Below are positions 16,233-24,909 of a DNA stretch of 45,520 nt, piece by piece. The notes beneath the pieces are model-generated. The model was not told the DNA's origin. It was given only the letters and a program-made list of their open reading frames with translations, and did no database searches. The DNA lies in NCBI RefSeq assembly GCF_021531075.1, contig NZ_JADYTJ010000025.1, forward strand, positions 1 to 45,520, given 5' to 3'. A program made the position numbers and the translations under genes. The stretch is from Bacteroides caecigallinarum (lineage in GTDB: Bacteria > Bacteroidota > Bacteroidia > Bacteroidales > Bacteroidaceae). The first letter of the stretch is position 1, and every line of letters starts with the position of its first letter.

Positions 16233-17591
16233 GTGGATAAAGTTATTCAACAGACAAATATCAAAAGGGGACTTACCAAACTGGTGGTCCCTATTTTTAT
16301 AGAGACGCTCCTTATAATGATGTTGGGAGCCATAGATACTATCATGTTGAGCCAATACTCAGACGAGAGTGTGGCAGCAGTAGGCGTAGTCAATCAGATA
16401 GTAATGTTCGCATTCCTCATTTTCGAGGTTATAAATATAGGAACATCGGTACTTTGTTCGCAGTATCTGGGAGCCAAACTACAGCAGAAGATGATACAGG
16501 TGGTAGGCGTATCGCTATTGTTAAACCTCGTTGTAGGTCTTCTGGTCAGTGCTATACTGTATTTCGGAGCAGTAACTCTACTCAACTGGATGGGACTCCG
16601 TCCGGAGCTTCTTCAATATGGTATAGGATACATGGAAATAGTAGGCGCTTTTGCTTTCTTCCAGGCTATATCTCTCACCATATCCGCTTCCCTCCGTAGT
16701 GCAAACAAGGCTATATATCCTATGCTTGTCACTGTTCTGGTGAATATCATGAACATCATTGGTAACTATATACTGATTTTCGGTAAGTTCGGTTTTCCGG
16801 CTATGGGAGCCGAAGGTGCTGCAATCTCCACATCTATCGCACGTGGAGTAAGTATGGTGGTATTGTTCGTGATACTTTTCAGAAAGCACATATCCAGATT
16901 TCCACTTGCCTTGTTCAGGCCATTCCCCTGGATTGAACTTAAAAATCTGCTAAAAATAGGAATACCGTCAGCCGGAGAAAACATGTCATACAGTTTCTCA
17001 CAGGTAGTCATAACTTATCTGATAAATATCTTGGGAAACAATGCACTTGCCACACGTACATACACCGTAAACATTGTTATGTTCGTTTATCTGTTTGCGA
17101 TAGCAATGGCACAAGGTGGTGCCATAAGTATCGGACATCTTGTGGGACAAAACAAGATACGTGCAGCATATCTGCTTGGTAAATTTGTCATGCGAATATC
17201 AATTCTCGTCTCACTTATCCTCTCATGTATATGGGCTGTATGCGGTCATGCCATATTCAGTATGCTCACAGATAATGAAGAAATAATAAAACTGGGAGTT
17301 ACCATACTAATGATAGATGTACTGGTTGAAATAGGAAGGACTGTAAACATCTATGCTACCAATGCCCTCCGCTCTGCCGGCGATGTGAACTTCCCGTTCT
17401 ATCTTGGCGTCGTAGTACAATGGAGTGTCTCAGTAGGATTAAGCTACATGCTTGGAATATACTGGGGATGGGGACTTGTAGGAATGTGGGTAGCCTTCCT
17501 TTTAGACGAAAACATACGAGCGGCAGTATTCGTCAAAAGATGGAACAGCATGAAGTGGGCCAAGAAAAGTTTTACAAGAAATCGGTCTTGA
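16233..17591 (+). CDS. MATE-family multidrug/metabolite efflux transporter
   Basis: 452 aa with about 12 membrane segments in two homologous halves. It starts with GTG at 16233 (MDKVIQQTNIKRGLTKLVVP). MATE features are IPIFIETL-like VVPIFIETLLIMMLGAIDTIMLSQYSD, VAAVGVVNQI and, in the second half, AQGGAISIGHLVGQNK. It is a Na+ or H+ driven exporter of unknown substrate. It overlaps the 3' end of the convergent metallopeptidase gene by 20 bp. Confidence 0.9.
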   Translation: MDKVIQQTNIKRGLTKLVVPIFIETLLIMMLGAIDTIMLSQYSDESVAAVGVVNQIVMFAFLIFEVINIGTSVLCSQYLGAKLQQKMIQVVGVSLLLNLVVGLLVSAILYFGAVTLLNWMGLRPELLQYGIGYMEIVGAFAFFQAISLTISASLRSANKAIYPMLVTVLVNIMNIIGNYILIFGKFGFPAMGAEGAAISTSIARGVSMVVLFVILFRKHISRFPLALFRPFPWIELKNLLKIGIPSAGENMSYSFSQVVITYLINILGNNALATRTYTVNIVMFVYLFAIAMAQGGAISIGHLVGQNKIRAAYLLGKFVMRISILVSLILSCIWAVCGHAIFSMLTDNEEIIKLGVTILMIDVLVEIGRTVNIYATNALRSAGDVNFPFYLGVVVQWSVSVGLSYMLGIYWGWGLVGMWVAFLLDENIRAAVFVKRWNSMKWAKKSFTRNRS

Positions 17592-18279
17592 ATTTGCGTA
17601 GCTGTGCCCTGAGCTGATGGGAAGCACCATCGGTCATGCTGTCAAGAAGTTTCCAGAAACCGGGCCCATGATTCATCTCCTTGGTATGGGCTAGCTCATG
17701 CAGAATAACATAGTCCATCAGATGAACAGGCAGTAGCATAAGATAGCAGGAAAGACTTATTGTTCCTCTTGAAGTACAGCTTCCCCAACGCGACTTTGCT
17801 CCTGTTATTCTCACTTTGCGATATGTCATTCCATATTTTTCAGCCCAAAATTTCAGTAAAGGCGGAAGGAACTCTTCTGCGCTCTTCTTCATGGCACGCA
17901 CAATGGCTGCATTCAGCAGTTTCTGTGTCTGTGGAGAATTAAAGTCGACATTCTGAGGACAAAGAATTTTCATTACCCCTTCCTCTTCACGACGAACGGA
18001 AAAACATTTCATTCCTCCTATCCCAACGGTAAGTTTAAAACATGGGGCATCAATCGAAAATCCGTCTGTAATAGTCTTTGGAGATGCCTTGGTAAAAGAA
18101 GCAAGCAGTTTCGGCCTGTAGTCGGCAATTACCAGCATAATACGGTCTGTTTTCGTAAATGGTGGGACAGTGACATAAAGTCCATCCTTCTTTACACGCA
18201 TTGATATGTTTCTGGCATTTATGCGTGTACCTATCACTATTTTTCCGAAATCATCATCCGGAATTATTCGTTTACTCAA
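17572..18279 (-). CDS. YgjP/WLM-type metallopeptidase (SprT-like DUF45)
   Basis: 235 aa. The C-terminal half holds the zincin motif HELAHTKEMNHGPGFW with a third ligand in the following NHG segment, preceded by KSRWGSCTSRGTISLSCYLMLLP, the signature of YgjP-like proteins. The N-terminal half is a beta-rich domain of the same family. Cytoplasmic, function poorly known. Its start is followed upstream by AT heptads and a remarkable 11-bp-period array, which may control it. Confidence 0.87.
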   Translation of the reverse strand: MSKRIIPDDDFGKIVIGTRINARNISMRVKKDGLYVTVPPFTKTDRIMLVIADYRPKLLASFTKASPKTITDGFSIDAPCFKLTVGIGGMKCFSVRREEEGVMKILCPQNVDFNSPQTQKLLNAAIVRAMKKSAEEFLPPLLKFWAEKYGMTYRKVRITGAKSRWGSCTSRGTISLSCYLMLLPVHLMDYVILHELAHTKEMNHGPGFWKLLDSMTDGASHQLRAQLRKFKTDFL

Positions 18280-18307
18280 TTAATAATTAAAAATTAAAAG
18301 TTAAAAA
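18280..18307. repeat. TTAAYAA/TTAAAAA heptad repeat upstream of the metallopeptidase gene
   Basis: Four consecutive heptads, TTAATAA, TTAAAAA, TTAAAAG, TTAAAAA, immediately precede the minus-strand start codon. They have the same period as the repeats at 14047, 15312, 21243 and 21851. Confidence 0.7.
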
Positions 18308-18350
18308 TTGGATATATCAACTAAGAATTAAAGTAAGTCGGGTAAGCTAA

Positions 18351-18495
18351 TGAACGATTGATGAACGCCAAATAAACAACGTCTAAACGGTAGTTAAACA
18401 GCAAATAAATAATAAGACAGCAGCTGACTGTTCAGTAAGCGTTTAGAAGATGTTCAGAAGCCGTTCAGATTATGTTTAGAAAACATTCAAAAAGG
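18351..18495. repeat. Twelve-box 11-bp-period array of TRAAC / GTTYA, two opposed blocks
   Basis: Block 1 has six 11-mers beginning TGAACG, TGAACG, TAAACA, TAAACG, TAAACA, TAAATA at 18351, 18362, 18373, 18384, 18395 and 18406. A 13-nt spacer (18417-18429) contains CAGCTG. Block 2 has six 11-mers beginning GTTCAG, GTTTAG, GTTCAG, GTTCAG, GTTTAG, ATTCAA at 18430, 18441, 18452, 18463, 18474 and 18485. The boxes in the two blocks are in opposite orientation. The remaining 5-6 nt of each unit vary freely. Constant 11-bp phasing suggests side-by-side protein binding, as in PhoB/OmpR-type boxes. No open frame explains it. Confidence 0.85.
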
Positions 18496-18517
18496 GGCAG
18501 AAACTGCTTTCTACCCC
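18489..18517 (-). terminator. Terminator after argB
   Basis: On the minus strand GGGGTAGAAA / TTTCTGCCCC pairs over 10 bp (one U-G) with a 4-nt loop, followed by TTTTTG. It stands 47 bp beyond the argB stop and ends the topA-aroK-speA-argB run. Confidence 0.8.
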
Positions 18518-18563
18518 ATATAAAATTATCCAAATCTAGTCAATCGCTGCTTTTTACTGGGAC

Positions 18564-19340
18564 TTATTCATTTCTGATAACAGTTCCCGCAGAAGCATCA
18601 CTGATATCTGAAGCCTGCTTGATTATCACCTGCTTCACACCATTGTCTATAGCAGAGAAAGAGTTCTCCAGCTTAGGTATCATACCTCCCTGGATTACGC
18701 CCTCTTCAGTATATTTGCGGAAGAGTTCAGGAGTAATGACAGGTATAACGCTATCATCATCGTTTTCATCGCTGAGAACACCTTTCTTTTCGAAACAGAA
18801 CACCAAAGTCACATCGAAGAAAGGAGCAAGTCCCTTTGCTGTTTCTCCGGCTATAGTATCAGCATTTGTGTTCAGGATATTGCCTTTACCATCGTGAGTA
18901 AGAGGAGCCATTACAGGCACAATACCCTGAGAGATGAGGGTAGAAAGCATCTTTCCGTTCACTTCCTTAACATCGCCCACAAAGCCATAGTCCACATCCT
19001 TCACCGGACGTTTTACTGAAAGAATGGCATTCATATCAGCACCTGTCAGACCGATGGCATTCACTCCCCTTGCCTGAAGGCCGGCAACGATATTCTTGTT
19101 AACCAATCCACCATAAACCATAGTAACCACCTTCAACGTTTCGGCATCTGTCACACGGCGACCATTCACCATAGTGCTTTCAATACCCAACTGCGCAGCT
19201 ACCTTAGTGGCAGAACGTCCCCCGCCATGCACCAGCAGTTTATATCCCGGTATTGAAGCAAAATCGTCAAGCAGGCGCGCAAGTGTATCCGGTTCCTCTA
19301 CAATCTTTCCGCCCACCTTTATAATAGTAAGTTTTTCCAT
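18564..19340 (-). CDS. argB: N-acetylglutamate (or N-succinylglutamate) kinase
   Basis: 258 aa from the ATG at 19340 (MEKLTIIKVGGKIVEEP); a longer frame starting at 19364 overlaps speA and is rejected. An amino-acid kinase fold: KVGGK and LVHGGGRSATKVA bind the phosphoryl groups, NADTIAGETAKGL and GVIQGGMIPKLENS are conserved C-terminal blocks. It phosphorylates the acylglutamate that ArgC then reduces. It is separated from the other arg genes, directly after speA with a single base between stop and start. Confidence 0.93.
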   Translation of the reverse strand: MEKLTIIKVGGKIVEEPDTLARLLDDFASIPGYKLLVHGGGRSATKVAAQLGIESTMVNGRRVTDAETLKVVTMVYGGLVNKNIVAGLQARGVNAIGLTGADMNAILSVKRPVKDVDYGFVGDVKEVNGKMLSTLISQGIVPVMAPLTHDGKGNILNTNADTIAGETAKGLAPFFDVTLVFCFEKKGVLSDENDDDSVIPVITPELFRKYTEEGVIQGGMIPKLENSFSAIDNGVKQVIIKQASDISDASAGTVIRNE

Positions 19341-19341
19341 A

Positions 19342-21234
19342 TTATTCCAAATAAGTATATCCATAAAGTCCCGAACGATAGTTAGAGAGGAATTCCTTTC
19401 CTTCTTCGAGCGAGATACGTCCTTCTTTCACTGATTTAGTAACCCAAGTTTCGAGTGTACGCACAAGTTTCTTAGGATTATACTGTACATAGTCAAGCAC
19501 TTCTGCCACAGTTTCACCGTCTATCACCTGGTCTATGCTATATCCCTTATCGTTCACAGTTACGTGTACAGCATTTGTATCACCAAACAGATTGTGCATA
19601 TCTCCAAGGATTTCCTGATAAGCACCTACCAGGAATACACCGATATAATACGATTCCTTACCCTTAAGAGTATGAACAGGCAAGTCATGCGATACACTTC
19701 TTGAAGAAACAAAGTTTGCAATCTTACCGTCAGAATCGCAAGTGATATCCTGCAGAGTAGCCGTACGGTCAGGTTTTTCATCAAGACGCTGTATAGGCAT
19801 GATAGGGAAAATCTGGTCGATAGCCCAAGAGTCAGGTAGTGACTGGAAAAGAGAGAAGTTACAGAAATACTTGTCGGCAAGAAGCTTGTCGATATTTCTG
19901 AACTCTTCAGGTACATGCTTCAGTCCTGATGCTATCTGCGTAATCTCACGAGTGACAGACCAGTAAAGTTTCTCAATCTGCGCTCTAGTCTTCAAGTCTA
20001 CAATACCGTGGCTGAACAAATCGAGAGTTTCCTCACGAATCTGCTGAGCATCGTGCCAAGCCTCAAGCATACGGCTCTGGTTCAAATTATCCCAAATGCC
20101 GTACAGTTCCTGTACCAATTCATGGTCATCTGGTGAAACTTCGAAATCTTCGTCCATAGCAGGAAGAGAAGCAGTCTCCAGTACCTCAAAAATCAACACA
20201 GAATGGTGTGCCGTAAGCGAGCGTCCACTCTCTGTAATAATATTTGGATGAGGAATACCATTTTTGTTGCTGGCATCCACCATTATAGATATAGAGTCGT
20301 TTACATACTCCTGAATAGAATAATTCACACTACTTTCGCTGTTAGGCGAGCGAGTTCCATCGTAGTCTACCCCCAATCCACCACCTATATCAACAAATTC
20401 AACCGGGAATCCCAACTGATGAAGCTGAACATAGAACTGTGAAGCCTCTCTGAGGGCAGTCTTGATACGGCGTATCTTTGTCACCTGGCTGCCAATGTGG
20501 AAATGAATCAGTTTCAGACAGTCTTTCATGTCTTTCTTTTCGATAAAGTCGAGTGCCTCAAGAAGTTCGCTCGAAGTCAATCCGAACTTACTTGCGTCAC
20601 CACCGCTTTCTTCCCATTTCCCGCTACCCGATGAAGCCAACTTGATACGGATACCTATGTTTGGACGCACATTCAACTGTTTTGCCATTTTGGCAATCAG
20701 TCTCAGTTCGTTCATTTTCTCCACTACAAGGAAAATACGTTTACCCATCTTCTGGGCCAAAAGAGCCAGCTCGATATAACTCTCGTCTTTATATCCATTA
20801 CAGATAATAAGCGAGTCAGAGTCTGTATTGATGGCAATCACGGCATGCAGTTCAGGTTTAGAACCGGCCTCAAGTCCGAGGTTGAATTTCTTTCCGTGAC
20901 TGATTATCTCCTCAACCACAGGACGCATCTGATTCACCTTGATGGGATAGATGATGAAGTTCTGGGCATTATAGCCATACTCCTTCGATGCCTGTCCGAA
21001 GCAGTTCGAGATTTTTTCGATACGATTATCCAGAATATCCGGGAATCGCACCAGCATTGGGGCTGTAACGTCCCTAAGCTGAAGTTCGTCCACCAATTCC
21101 TTCAAATCCACAGCCACCCCGTCTTTACGCGGAGTAACCACCACATGTCCCTTCTCGTTTATTCCAAAATAAGAAACACCCCATCCGGTGATGTTATAAA
21201 GCTCTTCCGAGTCTTCAATACGCCATTTTCGCAT
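19342..21234 (-). CDS. speA: Biosynthetic arginine decarboxylase
   Basis: 630 aa, the standard SpeA length. The PLP-binding lysine is in NFIIYPIKVNQMRPVV; LGLEAGSKPELHAVI, LIICNGYKDESYIELAL, LIHFHIGSQVTKIRRIKTAL, FVDIGGGLGVDYDG and ITESGRSLTAHH are conserved blocks of the barrel, followed by the helical insert and C-terminal beta domain (LVGAYQEILGDMHNLFGDTNAVH). It makes agmatine from arginine for polyamines. It is directly followed by argB, so arginine synthesis and its decarboxylation are co-transcribed. Confidence 0.96.
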   Translation of the reverse strand: MRKWRIEDSEELYNITGWGVSYFGINEKGHVVVTPRKDGVAVDLKELVDELQLRDVTAPMLVRFPDILDNRIEKISNCFGQASKEYGYNAQNFIIYPIKVNQMRPVVEEIISHGKKFNLGLEAGSKPELHAVIAINTDSDSLIICNGYKDESYIELALLAQKMGKRIFLVVEKMNELRLIAKMAKQLNVRPNIGIRIKLASSGSGKWEESGGDASKFGLTSSELLEALDFIEKKDMKDCLKLIHFHIGSQVTKIRRIKTALREASQFYVQLHQLGFPVEFVDIGGGLGVDYDGTRSPNSESSVNYSIQEYVNDSISIMVDASNKNGIPHPNIITESGRSLTAHHSVLIFEVLETASLPAMDEDFEVSPDDHELVQELYGIWDNLNQSRMLEAWHDAQQIREETLDLFSHGIVDLKTRAQIEKLYWSVTREITQIASGLKHVPEEFRNIDKLLADKYFCNFSLFQSLPDSWAIDQIFPIMPIQRLDEKPDRTATLQDITCDSDGKIANFVSSRSVSHDLPVHTLKGKESYYIGVFLVGAYQEILGDMHNLFGDTNAVHVTVNDKGYSIDQVIDGETVAEVLDYVQYNPKKLVRTLETWVTKSVKEGRISLEEGKEFLSNYRSGLYGYTYLE

Positions 21235-21242
21235 TTCTTGAA

Positions 21243-21270
21243 TTAATAATTAACAATTAAAAATTAATAA
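21243..21270. repeat. TTAAYAA heptad repeat between speA and aroK
   Basis: TTAATAA, TTAACAA, TTAAAAA, TTAATAA are four in-phase heptads, placed 8 bp upstream of the speA start on the minus strand. Confidence 0.75.
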
Positions 21271-21312
21271 TGTACTATCAATTATCATTAACCGGGATTT
21301 ACCTCCCCTTCA

Positions 21313-21846
21313 TCAGTCAGTTATATTATCTATCAGATTTTTAAGAATTTCCACCGTTTCATCAATCTGCGTCCTGCTTTCCAGTCTGCTACCATCTAAT
21401 GTTATTGCAGCTTTCGAGTAGAAAGGCATCCTTCGCTCCAATCCCTCGGATATTGTCTGTCTCAGTTCATCGTCCGACTTTCCTGCCACGAGCGGTCTGT
21501 TGGCCGCAGCCAGTTTCAATCGACGGAACAGTACCTCCTGTGAAGCATCAAGAAACACAGTGATTCCGCGACTGTTCATAACCTCCATATTGTCGAAAAA
21601 GCATGGAGTTCCCCCTCCGCATGCCACGATGACATTTTCAAATTCCGATACTTCGTGCAGCATACTCCTCTCCAACTGTCGGAATCCGTCCTCACCACGG
21701 GTAGCAAAGATATCTCGTACAGATGCGTGCATACGCTCCTCGATGTACCAGTCGAGGTCGATAAAACTAAGATTGCATGCCTTGGCAAAAGCCTTACCTA
21801 ACGTAGTCTTGCCAGAGGCCATATATCCGGTCAGAAATATTCTCAT
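21313..21846 (-). CDS. aroK: Shikimate kinase
   Basis: 177 aa. The P-loop GYMASGKTTLGKAFA is at the N-terminus, then FIDLDWYIEERM (shikimate-binding Asp), GEDGFRQLE and VACGGGTPCF. It phosphorylates shikimate in the chorismate pathway. It lies between topA and speA; the heptad repeat at 21851-21930 separates it from topA. Confidence 0.94.
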   Translation of the reverse strand: MRIFLTGYMASGKTTLGKAFAKACNLSFIDLDWYIEERMHASVRDIFATRGEDGFRQLERSMLHEVSEFENVIVACGGGTPCFFDNMEVMNSRGITVFLDASQEVLFRRLKLAAANRPLVAGKSDDELRQTISEGLERRMPFYSKAAITLDGSRLESRTQIDETVEILKNLIDNITD

Positions 21847-21850
21847 TTTT

Positions 21851-21930
21851 TTAGTTGTTAGTCGTTAGTTGTTAGTTGTTAGTTGTTGGTCATAACATTC
21901 GTCTAAAAACTAACAACTAATAACTAAAAA
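21851..21930. repeat. TTAGTTG heptad repeat with opposed arm between topA and aroK
   Basis: Six heptads run in 21851-21892: TTAGTTG, TTAGTCG, TTAGTTG three times, TTGGTCA. The complementary CTAAAAA, CTAACAA, CTAATAA, CTAAAAA occupy 21903-21930. It is the same family as 14047-14165 and could fold into a hairpin in the transcript, between the topA stop and the aroK start. Confidence 0.85.
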
Positions 21931-21937
21931 CTCTTAT

Positions 21938-24256
21938 CTATTTTTTCCTCTTTCTTGTTTCTGCCTTGGTTTTCTGCAGTTCTATCACCTTAAAACAAGC
22001 CTCTGGAGTTAAATCGGCAGGTTCCACTCCCGAAGGAATCTTGTAGTTCTTTCCTTCGCTTGCGATGTAAGGGCCATACCTTCCGTTCAGCACCTGAAGG
22101 TCAGGATAATCGGCAAACACCTTTATCACCTTCTTGGCCTCGGCATCCTGTTTGTCCTTGACCATCTGTACAGCTTCTTCCAGAGTGATAGTCAGCGGAT
22201 CTTTATCCTTAGGCACAGACACATATATATTATCGTACTTCACATACGGACCGAATTTTCCGGCACCAATGCTCACCTGTTTTCCTTCATGTTCGCCCAG
22301 CATACGAGGCAGACGGAACAATTCCAAAGCTTCTTCCAGAGTAATAGTCTCCATTGACTGTTCTCGGCGCAACTGTGCAAAACGCGGTTTTTCCTCATCA
22401 TCGGCACTACCAATCTGTACTACAGGACCGAAACGACCGATTTTTACAGAGACAGGTCTTCCGGTTGAAGGTTCCTCACCCAACAATCTTTCGCCCACCT
22501 TGTGTTCAGCCTTCGAGGCCGATGTCTTCTCCACCAACGGATGGAAAGCGGCATAGAAACGGCTTATCATATCCGTCCACGGCCTCTCGCCCGCAGCCAC
22601 TTCGTCGAATTCCTTTTCCACTCCCGAAGTGAAGTTGTAATCCATGATTTCAGGGAAATATTCCAAAAGGAAGTCAGTCACCACTACACCAACATCGGTA
22701 GGCATAAGTTTCTGCTTTTCACTTCCTGCTGTTTCTGTCTTTATTTCGCAAGAGATGTTTCCTTTCTTATCGAGAGTAAGCAGTCTGAACTCGCGTTCTA
22801 TACCCTCACGGTTACCCTTCTCCACATATCCGCGCTGCTGCACTGTAGAAATGGTAGGAGCATATGTAGAAGGACGTCCGATACCAAGTTCCTCAAGTTT
22901 TCTCACCAGACTGGCTTCAGTATATCTTGCAGGCGGCTGGCTGAAACGCTCTGTTGCACGAATGTCCTTACGCACAAGCTTCTGCCCGGCCTTCATTGGC
23001 GGCAACAGACGACTTTCGTCTTCGCGTTCGGAGTCATCATCAAGACTTTCGCTATACACACGCATAAAACCGTCGAATGTCACTGCCAGTCCGGCTGCAT
23101 TAAACTTGCAGTCTGTACCCTCGGCAGCAATAACGGCAGTGGTCTTCATCAGTTCGGCATCAGCCATCTGCGAAGCCAGGGTACGCTTACGTATAAGGTC
23201 GTAAAGTCTCTGTTCCTGGGCAGTAGCATCTATCTTTTCCTTGTCCATATATGTAGGACGGATAGCCTCGTGCGCCTCTTGAGCCCCTTTAGTATGTGTA
23301 TGATATTGTCGCGTACGCAGATATTTTTCTCCGGCCTTTTCGGTAATCACTTTCGCACATGCTCCAAGAGCCAGTTCCGAAAGGTTTACGGAGTCGGTAC
23401 GCATATATGTGATATATCCGTTTTCATAAAGTTTCTGAGCCAGCATCATGGTCTGTCCCACGCTGTAGCCCAATTTTCGTGCAGCTTCCTGCTGAAGAGT
23501 TGAAGTAGTGAAAGGAGGTGCCGGACTACGTTTCACCGGACGTGTATTTATATCTTCCACTACGAAGTCAGCTCCCGCACATTGTTCTAGTATGCGACGT
23601 GCCTCTTTCTCCGTTTCCGGGCGTACTGACAACTCTGCCCTAATCTCAGCTCCATCAGTATCAGTCAGCACAGCAACCACCCTGAACGCCGGTTTCGGAC
23701 TGAATGCATTTATTTCGCGTTCGCGTTCCACTATAAGTCTTACCGCAACACTCTGTACTCTTCCGGCCGAAAGCGACGGTTTTATCTTTTTCCACAATAC
23801 AGGCGAAAGTTCGAAACCTACTATTCTGTCCAGCACACGACGTGCCTGCTGTGCATCCACCAGACTAAGGTCGATACCTCGCGGTGTCTGTATTGCATTC
23901 TTTATGGCATTAGGGGTTATTTCATGAAAAACTATTCGGCGTGTGTTTTCCTGTTTTAGTTTCAGCACTTCCTGCAGATGCCATGCTATAGCCTCTCCTT
24001 CGCGGTCCTCATCACTTGCCAGCCATACGATGTCTGCACTATCAGCCTCAGCCTTTAGCTGTGCCACAAGTTTTTTCTTGTCAGCCGGAACTTCGTATAT
24101 AGGTGCAAAACCATGTTCTACATCTACGCTGAACGATTTCTTCTTCAGGTCGCGTATATGCCCGTAGCTGGACATCACCTTATATCCGCTGCCCAGAAAC
24201 TTTTCTATGGTGCGGGCCTTTGCGGGAGACTCTACTATTACCAGATTGTTCTGCAT
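21938..24256 (-). CDS. topA: DNA topoisomerase I
   Basis: 772 aa type IA topoisomerase. The Toprim domain starts LVIVESPAKARTIEKFLG and holds WLASDEDREGEAIAWHL; the active-site tyrosine is in NGYITYMRTDSVNLSE. The C-terminal part has three topo-C repeats typical of Bacteroidetes (KIGRFGPVVQIG, GAGKFGPYVKYDN, LNGRYGPYIASEGK) and a lysine/arginine-rich end, in place of zinc ribbons. It relaxes negative supercoils. First gene of topA-aroK-speA-argB. Confidence 0.97.
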   Translation of the reverse strand: MQNNLVIVESPAKARTIEKFLGSGYKVMSSYGHIRDLKKKSFSVDVEHGFAPIYEVPADKKKLVAQLKAEADSADIVWLASDEDREGEAIAWHLQEVLKLKQENTRRIVFHEITPNAIKNAIQTPRGIDLSLVDAQQARRVLDRIVGFELSPVLWKKIKPSLSAGRVQSVAVRLIVEREREINAFSPKPAFRVVAVLTDTDGAEIRAELSVRPETEKEARRILEQCAGADFVVEDINTRPVKRSPAPPFTTSTLQQEAARKLGYSVGQTMMLAQKLYENGYITYMRTDSVNLSELALGACAKVITEKAGEKYLRTRQYHTHTKGAQEAHEAIRPTYMDKEKIDATAQEQRLYDLIRKRTLASQMADAELMKTTAVIAAEGTDCKFNAAGLAVTFDGFMRVYSESLDDDSEREDESRLLPPMKAGQKLVRKDIRATERFSQPPARYTEASLVRKLEELGIGRPSTYAPTISTVQQRGYVEKGNREGIEREFRLLTLDKKGNISCEIKTETAGSEKQKLMPTDVGVVVTDFLLEYFPEIMDYNFTSGVEKEFDEVAAGERPWTDMISRFYAAFHPLVEKTSASKAEHKVGERLLGEEPSTGRPVSVKIGRFGPVVQIGSADDEEKPRFAQLRREQSMETITLEEALELFRLPRMLGEHEGKQVSIGAGKFGPYVKYDNIYVSVPKDKDPLTITLEEAVQMVKDKQDAEAKKVIKVFADYPDLQVLNGRYGPYIASEGKNYKIPSGVEPADLTPEACFKVIELQKTKAETRKRKK

Positions 24257-24284
24257 ATTTCAGGTTCAAATTGATTATTGATGG

Positions 24285-24292
24285 CAAAAGTA
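24285..24292 (-). promoter_or_regulatory. -7 box of topA
   Basis: The minus strand reads TACTTTTG, a TAnnTTTG match, 28 nt upstream of the topA ATG. No TTG at the proper distance upstream. Confidence 0.45.
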
Positions 24293-24559
24293 GAAAAAAA
24301 ATTGAGGGTACATTATATAATAAGGTATGAAATGATAATTTTTTCTTATTTTTTTTCATCCCACTCCTCTATGGTTCCAGTTTCGGATGAGAATATTACA
24401 CATATTCGTTTTCACTGCCGCCCAAACAGTTTGATGCAATCATTGATAAAAATCCGCGTCTTACTTATTATTTAGATAATCCAGCAAAAATATGTTACGT
24501 TCCAAATCAACTCATTTTACAGTCAGATATCCACTCTGATAAATCAAGAGAAAATCGGT

Positions 24560-24643
24560 GTTACACGTTCGTGTTACACGCGTTACACGTTCGTGTCACA
24601 AAAGTCACACGTTCGTGTTACTATAGTTACACGAACGTGTAAC
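24560..24643. repeat. Four 18-bp palindromes on an exact 22-bp period
   Basis: Copies start at 24560, 24582, 24604 and 24626: GTTACACGTTCGTGTTAC, GTTACACGTTCGTGTCAC, GTCACACGTTCGTGTTAC and GTTACACGAACGTGTAAC (perfect palindrome). The 4-bp spacers are acgc, aaaa, tata. The period equals about two helical turns. There is no T-run and no neighbouring gene reading into it closely (topA start 300 bp left, the AbiEi remnant 350 bp right). Confidence 0.9.
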
Positions 24644-24909
24644 GGTAATTAAGAGTAGGTGTTTTATTAAAAAATTATCATCAAGAACGTTTTTTCTTTT
24701 ATTTGATACCGTATAGTTCCCATATTCTGTCGGTTTCCCATAGGTTATTATTATTTTGCCCCACTGTCTAATAAAAGCTCTTCATTTTGAGGTATGGTTT
24801 TAATGTTCTACAATGGGTCTGTTGGAACACCCCCTTGACGGACTATGATAACCCTAACTTAATGTATTCGGTCCATGATCGGGATATTAAACCGCAAAGC
24901 ATTTTCTAT
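24644..24909. other. Gene-free stretch, nothing recognised
   Basis: No open frame of interest and no RNA gene or clear repeat. With the adjoining palindromes it makes up most of the 740-bp gap between topA and the next gene, probably degraded accessory DNA. Confidence 0.6.

Noticed and set aside
18351-18495. Tandem duplication or coding repeat
   Set aside because: Only 5-6 bases of each 11-bp unit are conserved and the orientation flips in the middle; no frame stays open with a sensible protein.
22502-23503. 333-residue plus-strand open frame
   Set aside because: Lies wholly antisense within topA, is rich in Ser/His/Cys runs, and has no domain character.
24560-24643. CRISPR-like array
   Set aside because: Repeats are palindromes with only 4-bp spacers and no cas genes nearby.
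24644-24909. Possible remnant of a transposase or integrase
   Set aside because: Short translated scraps in several frames gave no recognisable motif.
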